A DNA stretch of 64,000 nt, taken from positions 26,798 through 90,797 of the forward strand of contig NZ_FNCZ01000013.1 in NCBI RefSeq assembly GCF_900099995.1, given 5' to 3'. Below are positions 37,292-46,288 of the stretch, piece by piece. Position 1 is the first letter of the stretch. The number at the start of each line of letters is the position of its first letter. The stretch comes from Winogradskyella thalassocola (GTDB lineage Bacteria > Bacteroidota > Bacteroidia > Flavobacteriales > Flavobacteriaceae). The translations under genes were made by a program, and so were the position numbers. The notes beneath the pieces are model-generated. The model saw only the letters and a list, made by a program, of their open reading frames with translations. It searched no databases and had not been told where the DNA came from.

Positions 37292-38155
37292 ATGAGGCAA
37301 TTAAAAATCACCAAGCAGGTTACTAACAGAGAAGATAAATCGTTAGATAAGTATTTACAGGATATAAGTAAGATTCCGTTGATTACTGCAGATGAAGAAG
37401 TCGAGCTAGCACAGCTTATTCGAAAAGGTGATCAGGCTGCATTAGATAAATTGACAACGTCTAACCTTAGGTTCGTTGTTTCAGTTGCAAAGCAATACCA
37501 AAATCAAGGTTTAAAGTTACCCGATTTAATAAATGAAGGTAATGCTGGTTTGGTAAAAGCAGCTAAGCGTTTTGATGAAACTAGAGGTTTTAAGTTTATT
37601 TCTTATGCTGTATGGTGGATTAGACAAGCTATTTTACAAGCATTAGCAGAACAATCTCGTATTGTTAGGCTACCATTAAATAAAATTGGTACCATAAATA
37701 AGATTAATAAAGCTTTTTCTCATTTAGAGCAAATTAATCAAAGACCACCAAATGCAGATGAAATTGCACGCGAGCTAGACATTAGTGTTCGTGAGGTAAA
37801 ACAATCTATGAAAAATTCTGGTCGTCATTTATCAATGGATGCACCATTAAAGGATGGAGAAACATTCAGTTTATACGATGTTGTAAGTTCTGGTGAATCA
37901 CCAAGACCTGACATGGCTTTAATGAAAGAGTCTTTAAACACAGAAGTTGAACGTGCTCTAGAAACACTAACTCAAAAGGAAAGTGATGTGATTCGTTTAA
38001 ACTTCGGAATTGGAGATCAACCACCAATGACCCTAGAAGAAATAGGTAGTATTTACGATTTAACTCGTGAGCGTGTAAGACAAATTAGAGAAAAAGGAAT
38101 TAGAAGATTAAGACATGCTAGTAAGAGTAAAATCTTAAAAACATACTTAGGTTAA
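37292..38155 (+). CDS. rpoD: Primary RNA polymerase sigma factor (RpoD/SigA)
   Basis: The protein has 287 residues, the short form used by Bacteroidota. Region 1.2 is [18 protein letters not shown]. Region 2 contains [19 protein letters not shown] and [16 protein letters not shown]. Region 3 follows, and region 4 ends with the helix-turn-helix [29 protein letters not shown]. The long acidic region 1.1 of proteobacterial RpoD is absent, as is usual in this phylum. It is the sigma factor that reads TANNTTTG promoters. rpsU follows 102 bases downstream with its own promoter. Confidence 0.95.
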   Translation: MRQLKITKQVTNREDKSLDKYLQDISKIPLITADEEVELAQLIRKGDQAALDKLTTSNLRFVVSVAKQYQNQGLKLPDLINEGNAGLVKAAKRFDETRGFKFISYAVWWIRQAILQALAEQSRIVRLPLNKIGTINKINKAFSHLEQINQRPPNADEIARELDISVREVKQSMKNSGRHLSMDAPLKDGETFSLYDVVSSGESPRPDMALMKESLNTEVERALETLTQKESDVIRLNFGIGDQPPMTLEEIGSIYDLTRERVRQIREKGIRRLRHASKSKILKTYLG

Positions 38156-38206
38156 AAATAAATTTCTAAAACATTGAATTAATTTTTTATTTTCAAATAG
38201 TTAGCA

Positions 38207-38214
38207 TATATTTG
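38207..38214 (+). promoter_or_regulatory. Promoter -7 element of rpsU
   Basis: TATATTTG fits the Bacteroidota TANNTTTG element and lies 43 bases before the rpsU ATG. A good -33 TTTG is not visible at normal distance. Confidence 0.45.
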
Positions 38215-38257
38215 CCGACCATTTGCAAGAAATAGTTAACAAAAATATATCGATATA

Positions 38258-38452
38258 ATGATTAAAATCGAAATCAAAGAAGGAGAAAATATAGAACGTG
38301 CACTTAAGCGTTACAAGCGTAAACACAGAAATGTGCAAATTATGCAAAACTTAAGAGAGAAGCGTTATTTCGCAAAACCTTCTGTTAAAAGAAGAAGAGA
38401 AATTCAGAAAGCTGAATACATTCAAGGTTTAAGAGACGCTGAAGATATATAG
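38258..38452 (+). CDS. rpsU: 30S ribosomal protein S21
   Basis: The protein has 64 residues and is strongly basic. The S21 signature MIKIEIKEGENIERALKRYKRK and FAKPSVKRRREIQKAEY are present. S21 sits on the 30S platform near the 3' end of 16S rRNA and affects initiation. The gene has its own -7 element and a terminator 28 bases after the stop. Confidence 0.96.
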   Translation: MIKIEIKEGENIERALKRYKRKHRNVQIMQNLREKRYFAKPSVKRRREIQKAEYIQGLRDAEDI

Positions 38453-38480
38453 ATAATTTTCTTATATAACAAAATACTAA

Positions 38481-38508
38481 AGAGTAGCACTTGTGCTGCT
38501 CTTTTTTT
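38481..38508 (+). terminator. Intrinsic terminator of rpsU
   Basis: AGAGTAGC and GCTGCTCT pair (one G-U) around a short loop and are followed by TTTTTTT. Confidence 0.85.
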
Positions 38509-38589
38509 ATTCCATAAATTCTGATTACTACGGATTTTCATTTTATCTTTAGGATCGAAAATGGTCTAAAACTCACTAAAATATAATTT

Positions 38590-39105
38590 ATGCCAATAAT
38601 TAAATCGGTTAGAGGAAAGCAGCCTCAAATTCCTGAGGATTGCTACATCGCAGAAAATGCAACTATCGTAGGAGATGTCACTATAGGAAAACAATGTAGT
38701 GTATGGTTTAATGCCGTAATTAGAGGAGATGTACATTATATAAAAATGGGAAACAAGGTCAATATCCAAGACGGAGCTGTCATACATGCTACCTATCTAA
38801 AATCACCCACAACCATTGGTAATAATGTCTCTATTGGACATAATGCAATTGTACATGGTTGCACCATAAAAGATAATGTACTCGTTGGTATGGGAAGTAT
38901 TATTATGGACGATTGTATAATAGAAAGTAATAGTATTATTGCCGCTGGATCCGTCGTAACCAAAAATACTATAGTAGAATCTGGCAGTATCTATGCTGGA
39001 GTACCAGCCAAAAAAGTTAAAGAGATTAGTAAAGAGTTAATCTCCGGAGAAATTGATAGGATTGCAAACAATTACGTTGAATATTCCAGCTGGTTTAAAG
39101 AATAA
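38590..39105 (+). CDS. Gamma carbonic anhydrase family protein
   Basis: The protein has 171 residues of left-handed beta-helix hexapeptide repeats (IAENATIVGDVTIGKQCSVWF). The three zinc-binding histidines of the gamma class match in spacing: His66 (AVIHAT), His84 and His89 (IGHNAIVHG). Family members are trimers that hydrate CO2 or bind acyl cofactors, and many YrdA/PaaY-type relatives have no proven activity. It is monocistronic. The broken gene on the other strand ends 4 bases after its stop. Confidence 0.88.
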   Translation: MPIIKSVRGKQPQIPEDCYIAENATIVGDVTIGKQCSVWFNAVIRGDVHYIKMGNKVNIQDGAVIHATYLKSPTTIGNNVSIGHNAIVHGCTIKDNVLVGMGSIIMDDCIIESNSIIAAGSVVTKNTIVESGSIYAGVPAKKVKEISKELISGEIDRIANNYVEYSSWFKE

Positions 39106-39108
39106 CGA

Positions 39109-39471
39109 CTAGATAAGATCACTTTTAAGTTGAAACTTCAATCGCTCAATTAGGTCTTCGATATTTGAAATTTCATTTAAAACATCAGCGTTTAAAACTG
39201 TTGAAAGTTGCTATACTTCGAGCTTTAAAATAGCTGGATAAATCATGTTTATATTAGGGAATTTCGCTTCAAACTCATCTTTGTGATAAAATTCCATGTC
39301 GACATTACTTTCAATTCTAAAATTCTTCCAAAGATTATTTTTAGAAAATGTTTCATAGGTTAAGGCACATAACGCACACTTATAGGTTGCAGGACTAAAA
39401 AGTTTATGTCCGGCATCAAATAAAGCGTTTAATTTTCCTGAATTGGCATTATAAATAAAGAGTAGTTTCAT
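39109..39471 (-). pseudogene. Small conserved-looking gene broken by an in-frame TAG
   Basis: From ATG 39471 the frame runs 86 codons (MKLLFIYNANSGKLNAL, a CxxC in YKCALCALTYETF, HKDEFEAKF, AILKLEV), then meets TAG at 39213-39211. The same frame continues with coding-like sequence (QLSTVLNADVLNEISNIEDL, then IERLKFQLKSDLI) to a second TAG at 39111-39109. Without the first stop the product would be 120 residues. I recall flavobacterial homologues of about this full length, often loosely labelled GTPase, but cannot check this. It is probably a recent nonsense mutation, though a sequence error or readthrough is possible. Confidence 0.65.
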
Positions 39472-39505
39472 GCGTACATTAGTACGATTTAGAAATAAAA
39501 CCTTA

Positions 39506-40285
39506 CTAAAAGTCTAAATAAGACACATTAAAATTATAGTCTAAAATTGAATTTAGAACTGTAATATCCCCATTTGAAAACAATTGAATACTTGGCTTTT
39601 CAATGGAATCATTAAGAAAGTTTAATGTCGTTAATACAGATTGGGTCTGTTTCGCTACTGCTCTACCAGAATCTATAATTTTTACATTATCTGGAAGCAT
39701 TTTAGTAAGCATAGGAATGAGGTACGGGTAATGCGTGCAACCCAGAACCAAGTAATCTATATTCTGCCTTAGCATGGGCTCTAAATAGGTTTCTAAATGC
39801 GAGCGCATGGCTTCAGAATCTAACTGACCAGTTTCAATTAACGGCACAATACCTTCACCAACCTGCTCAATAATTTTAATTTCCTTAGAATATAAATCTG
39901 TAGTTTTATGAAAAAGATGACTACTAAGGGTGCCTTTAGTTGCTAAAATACCAATGACTTTAGTTTGCGTGTTTAAGGCTGCAGGTTTTATTGCAGGCTC
40001 TATGCCTATGAATGGAATATCATAGTTTTTTCTTAAGTACTCTATGGCATTCGTTGTTGCCGTATTACAAGCAACAACAATTATTTTACAACCTTTATTA
40101 ATAAGAAATTCAGTATTCTTGATACTCAATTGAATTATTTCATCTTCTGATCTATTACCATAAGGTGCATTTTTACTGTCTGCTAGATAAATACAACTTT
40201 CATTTGGCAATAGCGCATGAATCTCCTTAAAGATAGAAGTACCTCCAATTCCTGAATCAAATATGCCAATAGGTTTGTTACGCAT
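39506..40285 (-). CDS. murI: Glutamate racemase
   Basis: The protein has 259 residues. The racemase signatures are IGIFDSGIGGTSIFKEI, the first catalytic cysteine Cys73 in VVACNTATTNA and the second Cys183 in VLGCTHYPYL. It makes D-glutamate for peptidoglycan in the cytoplasm. It lies downstream of the skp genes but is separated from them by a terminator, so it probably has its own promoter or depends on readthrough. Confidence 0.96.
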   Translation of the reverse strand: MRNKPIGIFDSGIGGTSIFKEIHALLPNESCIYLADSKNAPYGNRSEDEIIQLSIKNTEFLINKGCKIIVVACNTATTNAIEYLRKNYDIPFIGIEPAIKPAALNTQTKVIGILATKGTLSSHLFHKTTDLYSKEIKIIEQVGEGIVPLIETGQLDSEAMRSHLETYLEPMLRQNIDYLVLGCTHYPYLIPMLTKMLPDNVKIIDSGRAVAKQTQSVLTTLNFLNDSIEKPSIQLFSNGDITVLNSILDYNFNVSYLDF

Positions 40286-40294
40286 TACTACAAA

Positions 40295-40327
40295 AATAGA
40301 AAAGTCGCTTAAAAATAAGCGACTTTT
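40295..40327 (-). terminator. Intrinsic terminator of the bamA-skp unit
   Basis: AAAAGTCGCTTA and TAAGCGACTTTT form a 12-bp stem with an AAAA loop. On the minus strand CTATTTTTG follows. It lies 24 bases past the small skp stop and just before murI. Confidence 0.85.
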
Positions 40328-40350
40328 AAATACATATTTAATTAGGACTA

Positions 40351-40851
40351 TTACATTCCCAATTGCTTCTTAACTTCTGCCATAAGATCTTTGCCATCTG
40401 CTACAATTAGCATTGCAGAATCTACAACATACTGAATTCCTTGAGCTTTCGCTACTGCTTTAATAGCATTATCTGCTTTTTCAACAATAGGCTTTAAAAG
40501 ATTAAATTCTTTCTCTTGTAAATCTTTTTGAGCTTGTTGCTGATACTCACCTAAACTTTGTTTGATACCCTCAACTTCAGTCATACGGTCCATATTAGTC
40601 TGCTCAGTCTGTGTTTCAGCTTCAGAATCGTACTGCTTTAATTTAACATCTAATTCTTTTAGAGACGATTGAAAAGTTGCTTGATACGTTTGTCTCAGCT
40701 TCTCAATTTCAGTTTGAGCTTGCGTATATGCAGGCATCGCTTTAATTAATTCTTGCTTATTAATATGAGCAACGTTGCTTTGGGCAGATGTAAAACTTGT
40801 AGCTCCGATAAAAAGTACTGCTGCAAATAATAAAGTTTTAAAATGTTTCAT
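40351..40851 (-). CDS. OmpH/Skp family periplasmic chaperone (short)
   Basis: The protein has 166 residues with a signal peptide (LFIGATSFTSAQ). The Skp fold is recognisable: a short beta core (NVAHINKQELIKAMPAY), a long charged coiled coil (about 40-120), and the return strand IQYVVDSAMLIVADGKDLMAEVKKQL. Skp keeps outer-membrane proteins unfolded and delivers them to BamA. It follows a larger paralogue and bamA, so the three likely share a transcript. Confidence 0.9.
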   Translation of the reverse strand: MKHFKTLLFAAVLFIGATSFTSAQSNVAHINKQELIKAMPAYTQAQTEIEKLRQTYQATFQSSLKELDVKLKQYDSEAETQTEQTNMDRMTEVEGIKQSLGEYQQQAQKDLQEKEFNLLKPIVEKADNAIKAVAKAQGIQYVVDSAMLIVADGKDLMAEVKKQLGM

Positions 40852-40883
40852 TTGTTTTTAATTGTATTACGTGTTATAAATTA

Positions 40884-42011
40884 TTAATTATTGTCTTCGT
40901 TTTTCTTTGCTTTCGCAATAGAATCGTTCTTCTTAACTTGTCTTTCGCGCTCTTCGCGAGCTTTTTTACGTTGATCTATTATTTTCTGTTTTCTAGCTTC
41001 TAATTCTTTCTGACGTGCTTCTCTATCTTTTAATTTTTGAGCACGTTCTTCGGCTGCTATTTCGGCAGCTGTTTTCGGCATTTTAGAATTAACTGAATCC
41101 TTTTTAACTGTGCCTTGAACCTTTACACTATCTGCTTTTACTATTGACTTAGCTTTTGCTGTGCTATCACTTTCAACAGTTTTAGCCTCATTAGAAGTAG
41201 ATCCAGATCTTGCATTTCTCTCATCAATCACTTTTTGACGACGTTCTTCAGCTTCTTTTTTCTTAGCATCTCTTAAATCTTGCTGAGCTTGTTTTCTTTC
41301 TTCAGCTGCTTTTTCACGTTCTTCACGTTTAGCTGCTAATTGTTCCTCGCGGCTTGCCTTACGATCTTCTAAAGCTTGTTGACGTTCATCCTTATCGGCA
41401 CTTACAACTGGTACAACTTCTTCGTCTTCTAATTCCTGACGCTCTTTCTTGCTTTTTGCTTGCGATCGTTTCGATGTTCTTGTAATCGTTCTTAAAACCT
41501 GCTCGCTCATATCATAGCGTTCTGCAGAATACAACATTACAACGTCTGCTGATTTATCAAAAACAAAATCATAACTTTTAGTCTCAGCAATTTCTTGTAC
41601 TGCTGCAAAAATTTGATCTTGAATGGGTTCTATTAACTGACGCTTTTGAATCATTAAATCACCTTCAGGTCCAAAACGCTTTTGTTGATAATCTAAAACC
41701 TCAGCCTCTTCAAAAGTGATATCCTCGTAACGCTCATCGTATAATTCCTTTGTTAAAAGAACGCTTTCATTATCTAGCTCTTTCTTTTTTTGTTCAATGG
41801 CATTTAACTTCGTTTCTATTTCAGTTTTCCATTGTTGCACTTTCTTATCTAACTGAGAAGATGCTTCTTTATACTCTGGTACATTCTGTAATATATACTC
41901 AGTGTCAATGTAACCAATTCTTACACCACGTTGTGCATTTACACTACAGGTTACAAGACCTATAATTGTTAGTAAAAAAAGAACTTTAAATTTCATCATT
42001 TTTGTTTTCAT
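40884..42011 (-). CDS. OmpH/Skp-like protein with long charged C-terminal coiled coil
   Basis: From ATG 42011 the protein has 375 residues; TTG 42041 and ATGs at 41999 or 41996 are alternatives. A signal peptide (VLFLLTIIGLVTCSVNAQ) precedes a Skp-like domain (about 40-180: RIGYIDTEYILQNVPEYKEAS, and VVMLYSAERYDMSEQVL). The last 190 residues are a highly charged Lys/Arg/Glu/Gln coiled coil with little other structure. That tail is not found in the standard 160-residue Skp. The protein probably assists BamA-directed assembly. It sits between bamA and the short skp. Confidence 0.85.
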   Translation of the reverse strand: MKTKMMKFKVLFLLTIIGLVTCSVNAQRGVRIGYIDTEYILQNVPEYKEASSQLDKKVQQWKTEIETKLNAIEQKKKELDNESVLLTKELYDERYEDITFEEAEVLDYQQKRFGPEGDLMIQKRQLIEPIQDQIFAAVQEIAETKSYDFVFDKSADVVMLYSAERYDMSEQVLRTITRTSKRSQAKSKKERQELEDEEVVPVVSADKDERQQALEDRKASREEQLAAKREEREKAAEERKQAQQDLRDAKKKEAEERRQKVIDERNARSGSTSNEAKTVESDSTAKAKSIVKADSVKVQGTVKKDSVNSKMPKTAAEIAAEERAQKLKDREARQKELEARKQKIIDQRKKAREERERQVKKNDSIAKAKKNEDNN

Positions 42012-42152
42012 GTTTTGAGACATTTTATGTGTAAAACTCAATGTGTTATCATTTTAGTGTTACTAATCTTCAAATTTAACGAAATATATTCTTAAAAATT
42101 TTAACAACATGATGAAATCCTTATTTAGCTATTAGAAAATATCGTGCCAAAC

Positions 42153-44777
42153 TTAAAATTGTTGTCCAATTATAAAGTGTGTTTCCCATTTTTTAGGTGA
42201 AGATCCATCAGGTAATGTATCAAACGCATGACCAAAGTCTATACCAAGTAAACCAAAGGCTGGCATAAAAATTCTAAGTCCAAAACCACCTGATCTTTTA
42301 AGTTTAAATGGATCAAAATCTTTAAAGTCATTAACAGATGTTCCTGCTTCTAAAAATGAAAGTGCATAAATTTTTGCTTGCGCTCCTAATGTAATAGGAT
42401 AACGTAGCTCTAATGAGAATTTACTATAAATAGAACCACCATCTTGAGATGACAACGATTGATTTGGGTATCCACGTAATTGAACAACTTCTCTTCCATC
42501 TAATGAAAAGTTACCTAAACCATCACCACCAACAAAAAATCTTTCGAAAGGAATAACTCCTCTATCATTATTATAAGCCCCAAGAAAACCAAATTCCATA
42601 CTAGGACGTAACACTAATTTTTTAGTCAGTGACTGGTACCAATCTGCTTTAAATTTAATTTTATAAAATTCGAGCCATTTAAAACGTTCTTGATCAATCT
42701 CGGCTATTCTTGTTGTAGCATCATTATAGATTGCTGTTTCTTGTAAACTTGGATTCGGATTAGACTGGTAATCCCCAATAATCTCGTTTTGTTCTTCCCT
42801 GTCGTTCTTTAACTCTGAATAATCAACACCATTCACTAATGAATATGGGAATGAAAACTTCGCTGAAACTGAAAAACTAGATCCTCCTGTTGGAAAAATT
42901 GGGTCATTATAAAGGTCACTTCTACTTAATCCAATTGTATAAGATAAGTTATTTGAAGTACCATCACCAAAAGTAAATAAACCGGTATTATAATTTTGAA
43001 GATCATAATGCTGATAACTTATCGCTTGCGACAATAAAAAGTAATCATCTGGTTCTGCTAATCTTGTTGACACTCCAAATGTTAACCCTGTAATATTAAA
43101 GCTTTTGCTTTTATCTGCTTTTCCAGTACTAGAATCGTATAAGAATTGTCTCGAATGCGAAATAGAAGATGATAATTGAAATGGTTTTTTACCACCAAAC
43201 CAAGGTTCACTAAAAGAAAAACTATACGTTTGAAAAAACTGACTTGCTTGAAGTCTCAATGCCAAACTTTGACCATCACCACGTGGTACTGGCTTGTAGG
43301 CATCTTTCTTAAAAATATCTTTTATAGAAAAGTTGTTAAATGATAACCCTAGAGTACCAATGAAGCCACCTCCACCATAACCACCTTGTAGTTGTATTTG
43401 ACTAGACCCTTGTTCTACTAAAGAGTATTCTACATCTAATGTTCCATCAACAGGATTTGGATTTTTGATATCTGGTACAATTTGCTGTGCATCAAAATAA
43501 CCTAATTGACCAAGCTCTCTAATCGTTCTAATAATATCCGATTTTCTATATAATTCTCCTGGACGTGTTCTAATTTCTCTATAAATAACATGATCATTAG
43601 TAACATCATTACCAACCACCGTTACATTATTAAAATAAGCAGGCTTACCTTCTGAGATACGAATTTCCATATCTATAACGTTACCCTCTGCACTTACTTC
43701 TACAGGGTTGATTGTAGAGAACATATATCCAAAGTTTTGATACGCATTAGTTATATCATTAGCATCAGGATTAGTATCATCTGCAATACGTTCTCGTAAT
43801 TCTACACCATTATAAGTGTCACCTTCTTTTAAACCAAGTAAATTAGATAATTGTTGGTCTGAATAAATTGTATTCCCGACAAAAGAAATCTTTCCAAAAG
43901 TGTATTTCTCACCTTCTTCAACCTTTATATTTAGGCTAATCGTTTTATCATTTAAATAAGAAATAGAGTCTGAAATAATTCTTGCATCTCTATATCCATT
44001 CTCTTTATAATAATCTACAACACTAACTAAATCATCTCTAAAATCATCTTCAATATATTTAGATCGTTTTAGGATTCTGATAAATTTCTTTTGCTTCGTA
44101 CTCTTCATGGCCTTACGAAGCTTTTTATCAGATATTTTTTCGTTACCATCAAAACTAATGGTTTTGATTTTTACTTTTTCTCCTTTGTCTATAAGAATAC
44201 GCATATCTACACGCTCCTTCTCCACTGAGTCAATAACTTCTGAAGTACTGATTCTTACATCAGTATTTAAAAACCCCTTTTTTCTATACTTATTAGTAAG
44301 GTAGTTTTTAGTTGTCGCAATAAGGTTTTCTGTGACCTTCTGACCAGGTTTTAACTTGTTCTCGTCAATAATCTCGTCTTTCTTCCCTTTTTTAACGCCC
44401 TCTATAGTAAGGTCCTTAAGTTCTGGCAAGTCACTAAGATTAATCTCTAAATTCGCAGTATTACCATCAATGTCAACAACATAGATATCTATACTACTAA
44501 ATAAATTAGATTTCCATAATGTTTTTACAGCATTAGCTATTTTTTCACCACCAACTTGGATCTCTTCATCCTTTCTAAGTTTAGAATAGGCTATTATAGT
44601 TTGTGCACTAAAATTAGTGTTTCCGGTAACCGTAATTTCCTTTATCAAATAGGTTTCTCCGCTCTCTACTTGAGCAAAACTGTTAAATGAAATTGTAAAA
44701 AGGCATGCAATACAAAAAAGTTTAATATATGACTTCAATCTTGTGGCATTAGGTAAGTTGTTCGCTTGTTTTTCCAA
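42153..44777 (-). CDS. bamA: Outer membrane protein assembly factor BamA
   Basis: The protein has 874 residues. A signal peptide (CLFTISFNSFAQ) is followed by five POTRA domains (about 40-450; for example ITVTGNTNFSAQTIIAYSKL) and a C-terminal Omp85 barrel ending in FIIGQQF. It folds and inserts beta-barrel proteins into the outer membrane. The start is a TTG at 44777, overlapping uppS by 29 bases. A TTG at 44738 (residue 14) would avoid the overlap and still keep the signal peptide. uppS and skp neighbours match the conserved Bacteroidota order. Confidence 0.95.
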   Translation of the reverse strand: MEKQANNLPNATRLKSYIKLFCIACLFTISFNSFAQVESGETYLIKEITVTGNTNFSAQTIIAYSKLRKDEEIQVGGEKIANAVKTLWKSNLFSSIDIYVVDIDGNTANLEINLSDLPELKDLTIEGVKKGKKDEIIDENKLKPGQKVTENLIATTKNYLTNKYRKKGFLNTDVRISTSEVIDSVEKERVDMRILIDKGEKVKIKTISFDGNEKISDKKLRKAMKSTKQKKFIRILKRSKYIEDDFRDDLVSVVDYYKENGYRDARIISDSISYLNDKTISLNIKVEEGEKYTFGKISFVGNTIYSDQQLSNLLGLKEGDTYNGVELRERIADDTNPDANDITNAYQNFGYMFSTINPVEVSAEGNVIDMEIRISEGKPAYFNNVTVVGNDVTNDHVIYREIRTRPGELYRKSDIIRTIRELGQLGYFDAQQIVPDIKNPNPVDGTLDVEYSLVEQGSSQIQLQGGYGGGGFIGTLGLSFNNFSIKDIFKKDAYKPVPRGDGQSLALRLQASQFFQTYSFSFSEPWFGGKKPFQLSSSISHSRQFLYDSSTGKADKSKSFNITGLTFGVSTRLAEPDDYFLLSQAISYQHYDLQNYNTGLFTFGDGTSNNLSYTIGLSRSDLYNDPIFPTGGSSFSVSAKFSFPYSLVNGVDYSELKNDREEQNEIIGDYQSNPNPSLQETAIYNDATTRIAEIDQERFKWLEFYKIKFKADWYQSLTKKLVLRPSMEFGFLGAYNNDRGVIPFERFFVGGDGLGNFSLDGREVVQLRGYPNQSLSSQDGGSIYSKFSLELRYPITLGAQAKIYALSFLEAGTSVNDFKDFDPFKLKRSGGFGLRIFMPAFGLLGIDFGHAFDTLPDGSSPKKWETHFIIGQQF

Positions 44778-45489
44778 ATCTTCGTTCTCTGTTTTGATAA
44801 TTTATGATTGCCTCATATAGATTTTCTTTCGTAAAATCTGGCCATAAAACATCTGTAAAATATAATTCTGCGTAGGCTATTTGCCATAGTAAAAAGTTAC
44901 TGATACGTTGCTCTCCGCTTGTGCGTATAAGTAAGTCTACGTCTGGTAAATTTTGCGTGTAAAGATGCTTATTAATAATTGATTCGTCAATACTTTCAGC
45001 AGAAATTATATTATTTTTAACTTTAACTGACAATTCTTTAATAACATTAACAATTTCTTCACGAGAACCATAGCTCAATGCTAATGTTAATGTCATATTT
45101 GTATTATTCTTAGTTTTTTCTATAACATCTAATAGTTCCCTATGTGCTTTTTTCGGTAAATCGTTTAAATTTCCGATAGCACATAATTTGATATTATTAT
45201 CTTGAAAGGTTTTCATCTCCTTCTTTAAAGATTTAACCAAAAGCTTCATTAAAGTTTGAACCTCTAATTTTGGTCTGTTCCAGTTTTCTGTAGAAAATGC
45301 GTAAAGGGTTAAGTTTTGAATACCTAGTTCTGCACAAGCCTCAACGGTTTGTCTAACAGATTTGGTTCCGTTTTCATGACCAACAACCCGCATCAAACCT
45401 TGTTGTTTTGCCCAACGACCGTTACCATCCATTATAATTGCTAGATGGGCAGGAAGGTTCTTTTTATTTATTTGTTCTTTTAAATTCAT
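44749..45489 (-). CDS. uppS: Isoprenyl transferase (undecaprenyl diphosphate synthase)
   Basis: The protein has 246 residues. Family motifs are HLAIIMDGNGRWAKQQG with catalytic Asp21, YAFSTENWNRP, and LIRTSGEQRISNFLLWQIAYAELYF near the C-terminus. It makes the C55 lipid carrier for peptidoglycan and other envelope polymers. It starts directly after the DUF6089 gene stop and overlaps bamA, so envelope genes here are translationally packed. Confidence 0.96.
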   Translation of the reverse strand: MNLKEQINKKNLPAHLAIIMDGNGRWAKQQGLMRVVGHENGTKSVRQTVEACAELGIQNLTLYAFSTENWNRPKLEVQTLMKLLVKSLKKEMKTFQDNNIKLCAIGNLNDLPKKAHRELLDVIEKTKNNTNMTLTLALSYGSREEIVNVIKELSVKVKNNIISAESIDESIINKHLYTQNLPDVDLLIRTSGEQRISNFLLWQIAYAELYFTDVLWPDFTKENLYEAIINYQNRERRFGKTSEQLT

Positions 45490-46179
45490 TTAAAAATTGC
45501 AATAGCAAGGTCTTCTACCAAAGGTGTAAGTTAATGTAATTCCGGTAAACATATACCAATCATTATTATTAGTGTTTCCAAAACTTAACGCTTCTCTATC
45601 TTCAGAGTCTGGCATACTTCCATCTAATTCATCCGAAAACGTATAACGCGCTCCAACTTCAGCAGCCAAGATTAACTGATTTGTTATGTTTGTTTTATAA
45701 CCTAAAACCATAGGAATACCAAACGCCCAACTATTTGTGTTTTCTGATGTATACTCACCATTTGTTGAAAAATAATAATTATCGTGATTAGTAAGTGTAA
45801 TACCCGAATATAAATAAGGAGTTCCTTTTCTTCCAATGGTATGAAGGTCGAATTCTAAAAATGTAAATTCCATACCTAATGAAATCTCAACGATACTAGC
45901 ATCAAATTCGTAGCCACGTTCTTTTCTTCTTGGATCATCCGATTTCGCATCAATCCCCTCTAAATTTGAAAAAATGACTGAAGCTCTAAAAGAGTGTCGC
46001 TCACTTCTATTCCATTTTGCAAGAATACCCAATGCTAATTGATTTGGAGAGATATAATCGGTAGCACCAACATCTCCAATAAAATTACTTCCACCTGCAA
46101 ATACGCCAACCTCATAAATTTGAGCATTAACATTATTGGAGATAAAAATACAGATAAAAAGTAGAAAAAAATATCTCAT
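45490..46179 (-). CDS. DUF6089 family outer-membrane-like protein
   Basis: The chosen ATG at 46179 gives 229 residues and a clean signal peptide (MRYFFLLFICIFISNNVNAQ). A GTG at 46236 would only add residues ahead of it. The mature part looks like a small beta-barrel (YEVGVFAGGSNFIGDVGATDY, LGYKTNITNQLILAAEVGARYTFSDELDGS, ITLTYTFGRRPCYCNF). DUF6089 proteins of unknown role precede uppS-bamA in many Flavobacteriia. The stop abuts the uppS start. Confidence 0.8.
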   Translation of the reverse strand: MRYFFLLFICIFISNNVNAQIYEVGVFAGGSNFIGDVGATDYISPNQLALGILAKWNRSERHSFRASVIFSNLEGIDAKSDDPRRKERGYEFDASIVEISLGMEFTFLEFDLHTIGRKGTPYLYSGITLTNHDNYYFSTNGEYTSENTNSWAFGIPMVLGYKTNITNQLILAAEVGARYTFSDELDGSMPDSEDREALSFGNTNNNDWYMFTGITLTYTFGRRPCYCNF

Positions 46180-46288
46180 ATAGTTTTCAAAGTTTGCAAA
46201 TATAACAATTCTGATTTGTGCGCAATAATTTGACACAAATAGTCTTACAGAAAACAGTTTTTGAAAGTAATTATTGTATCATCATGCA

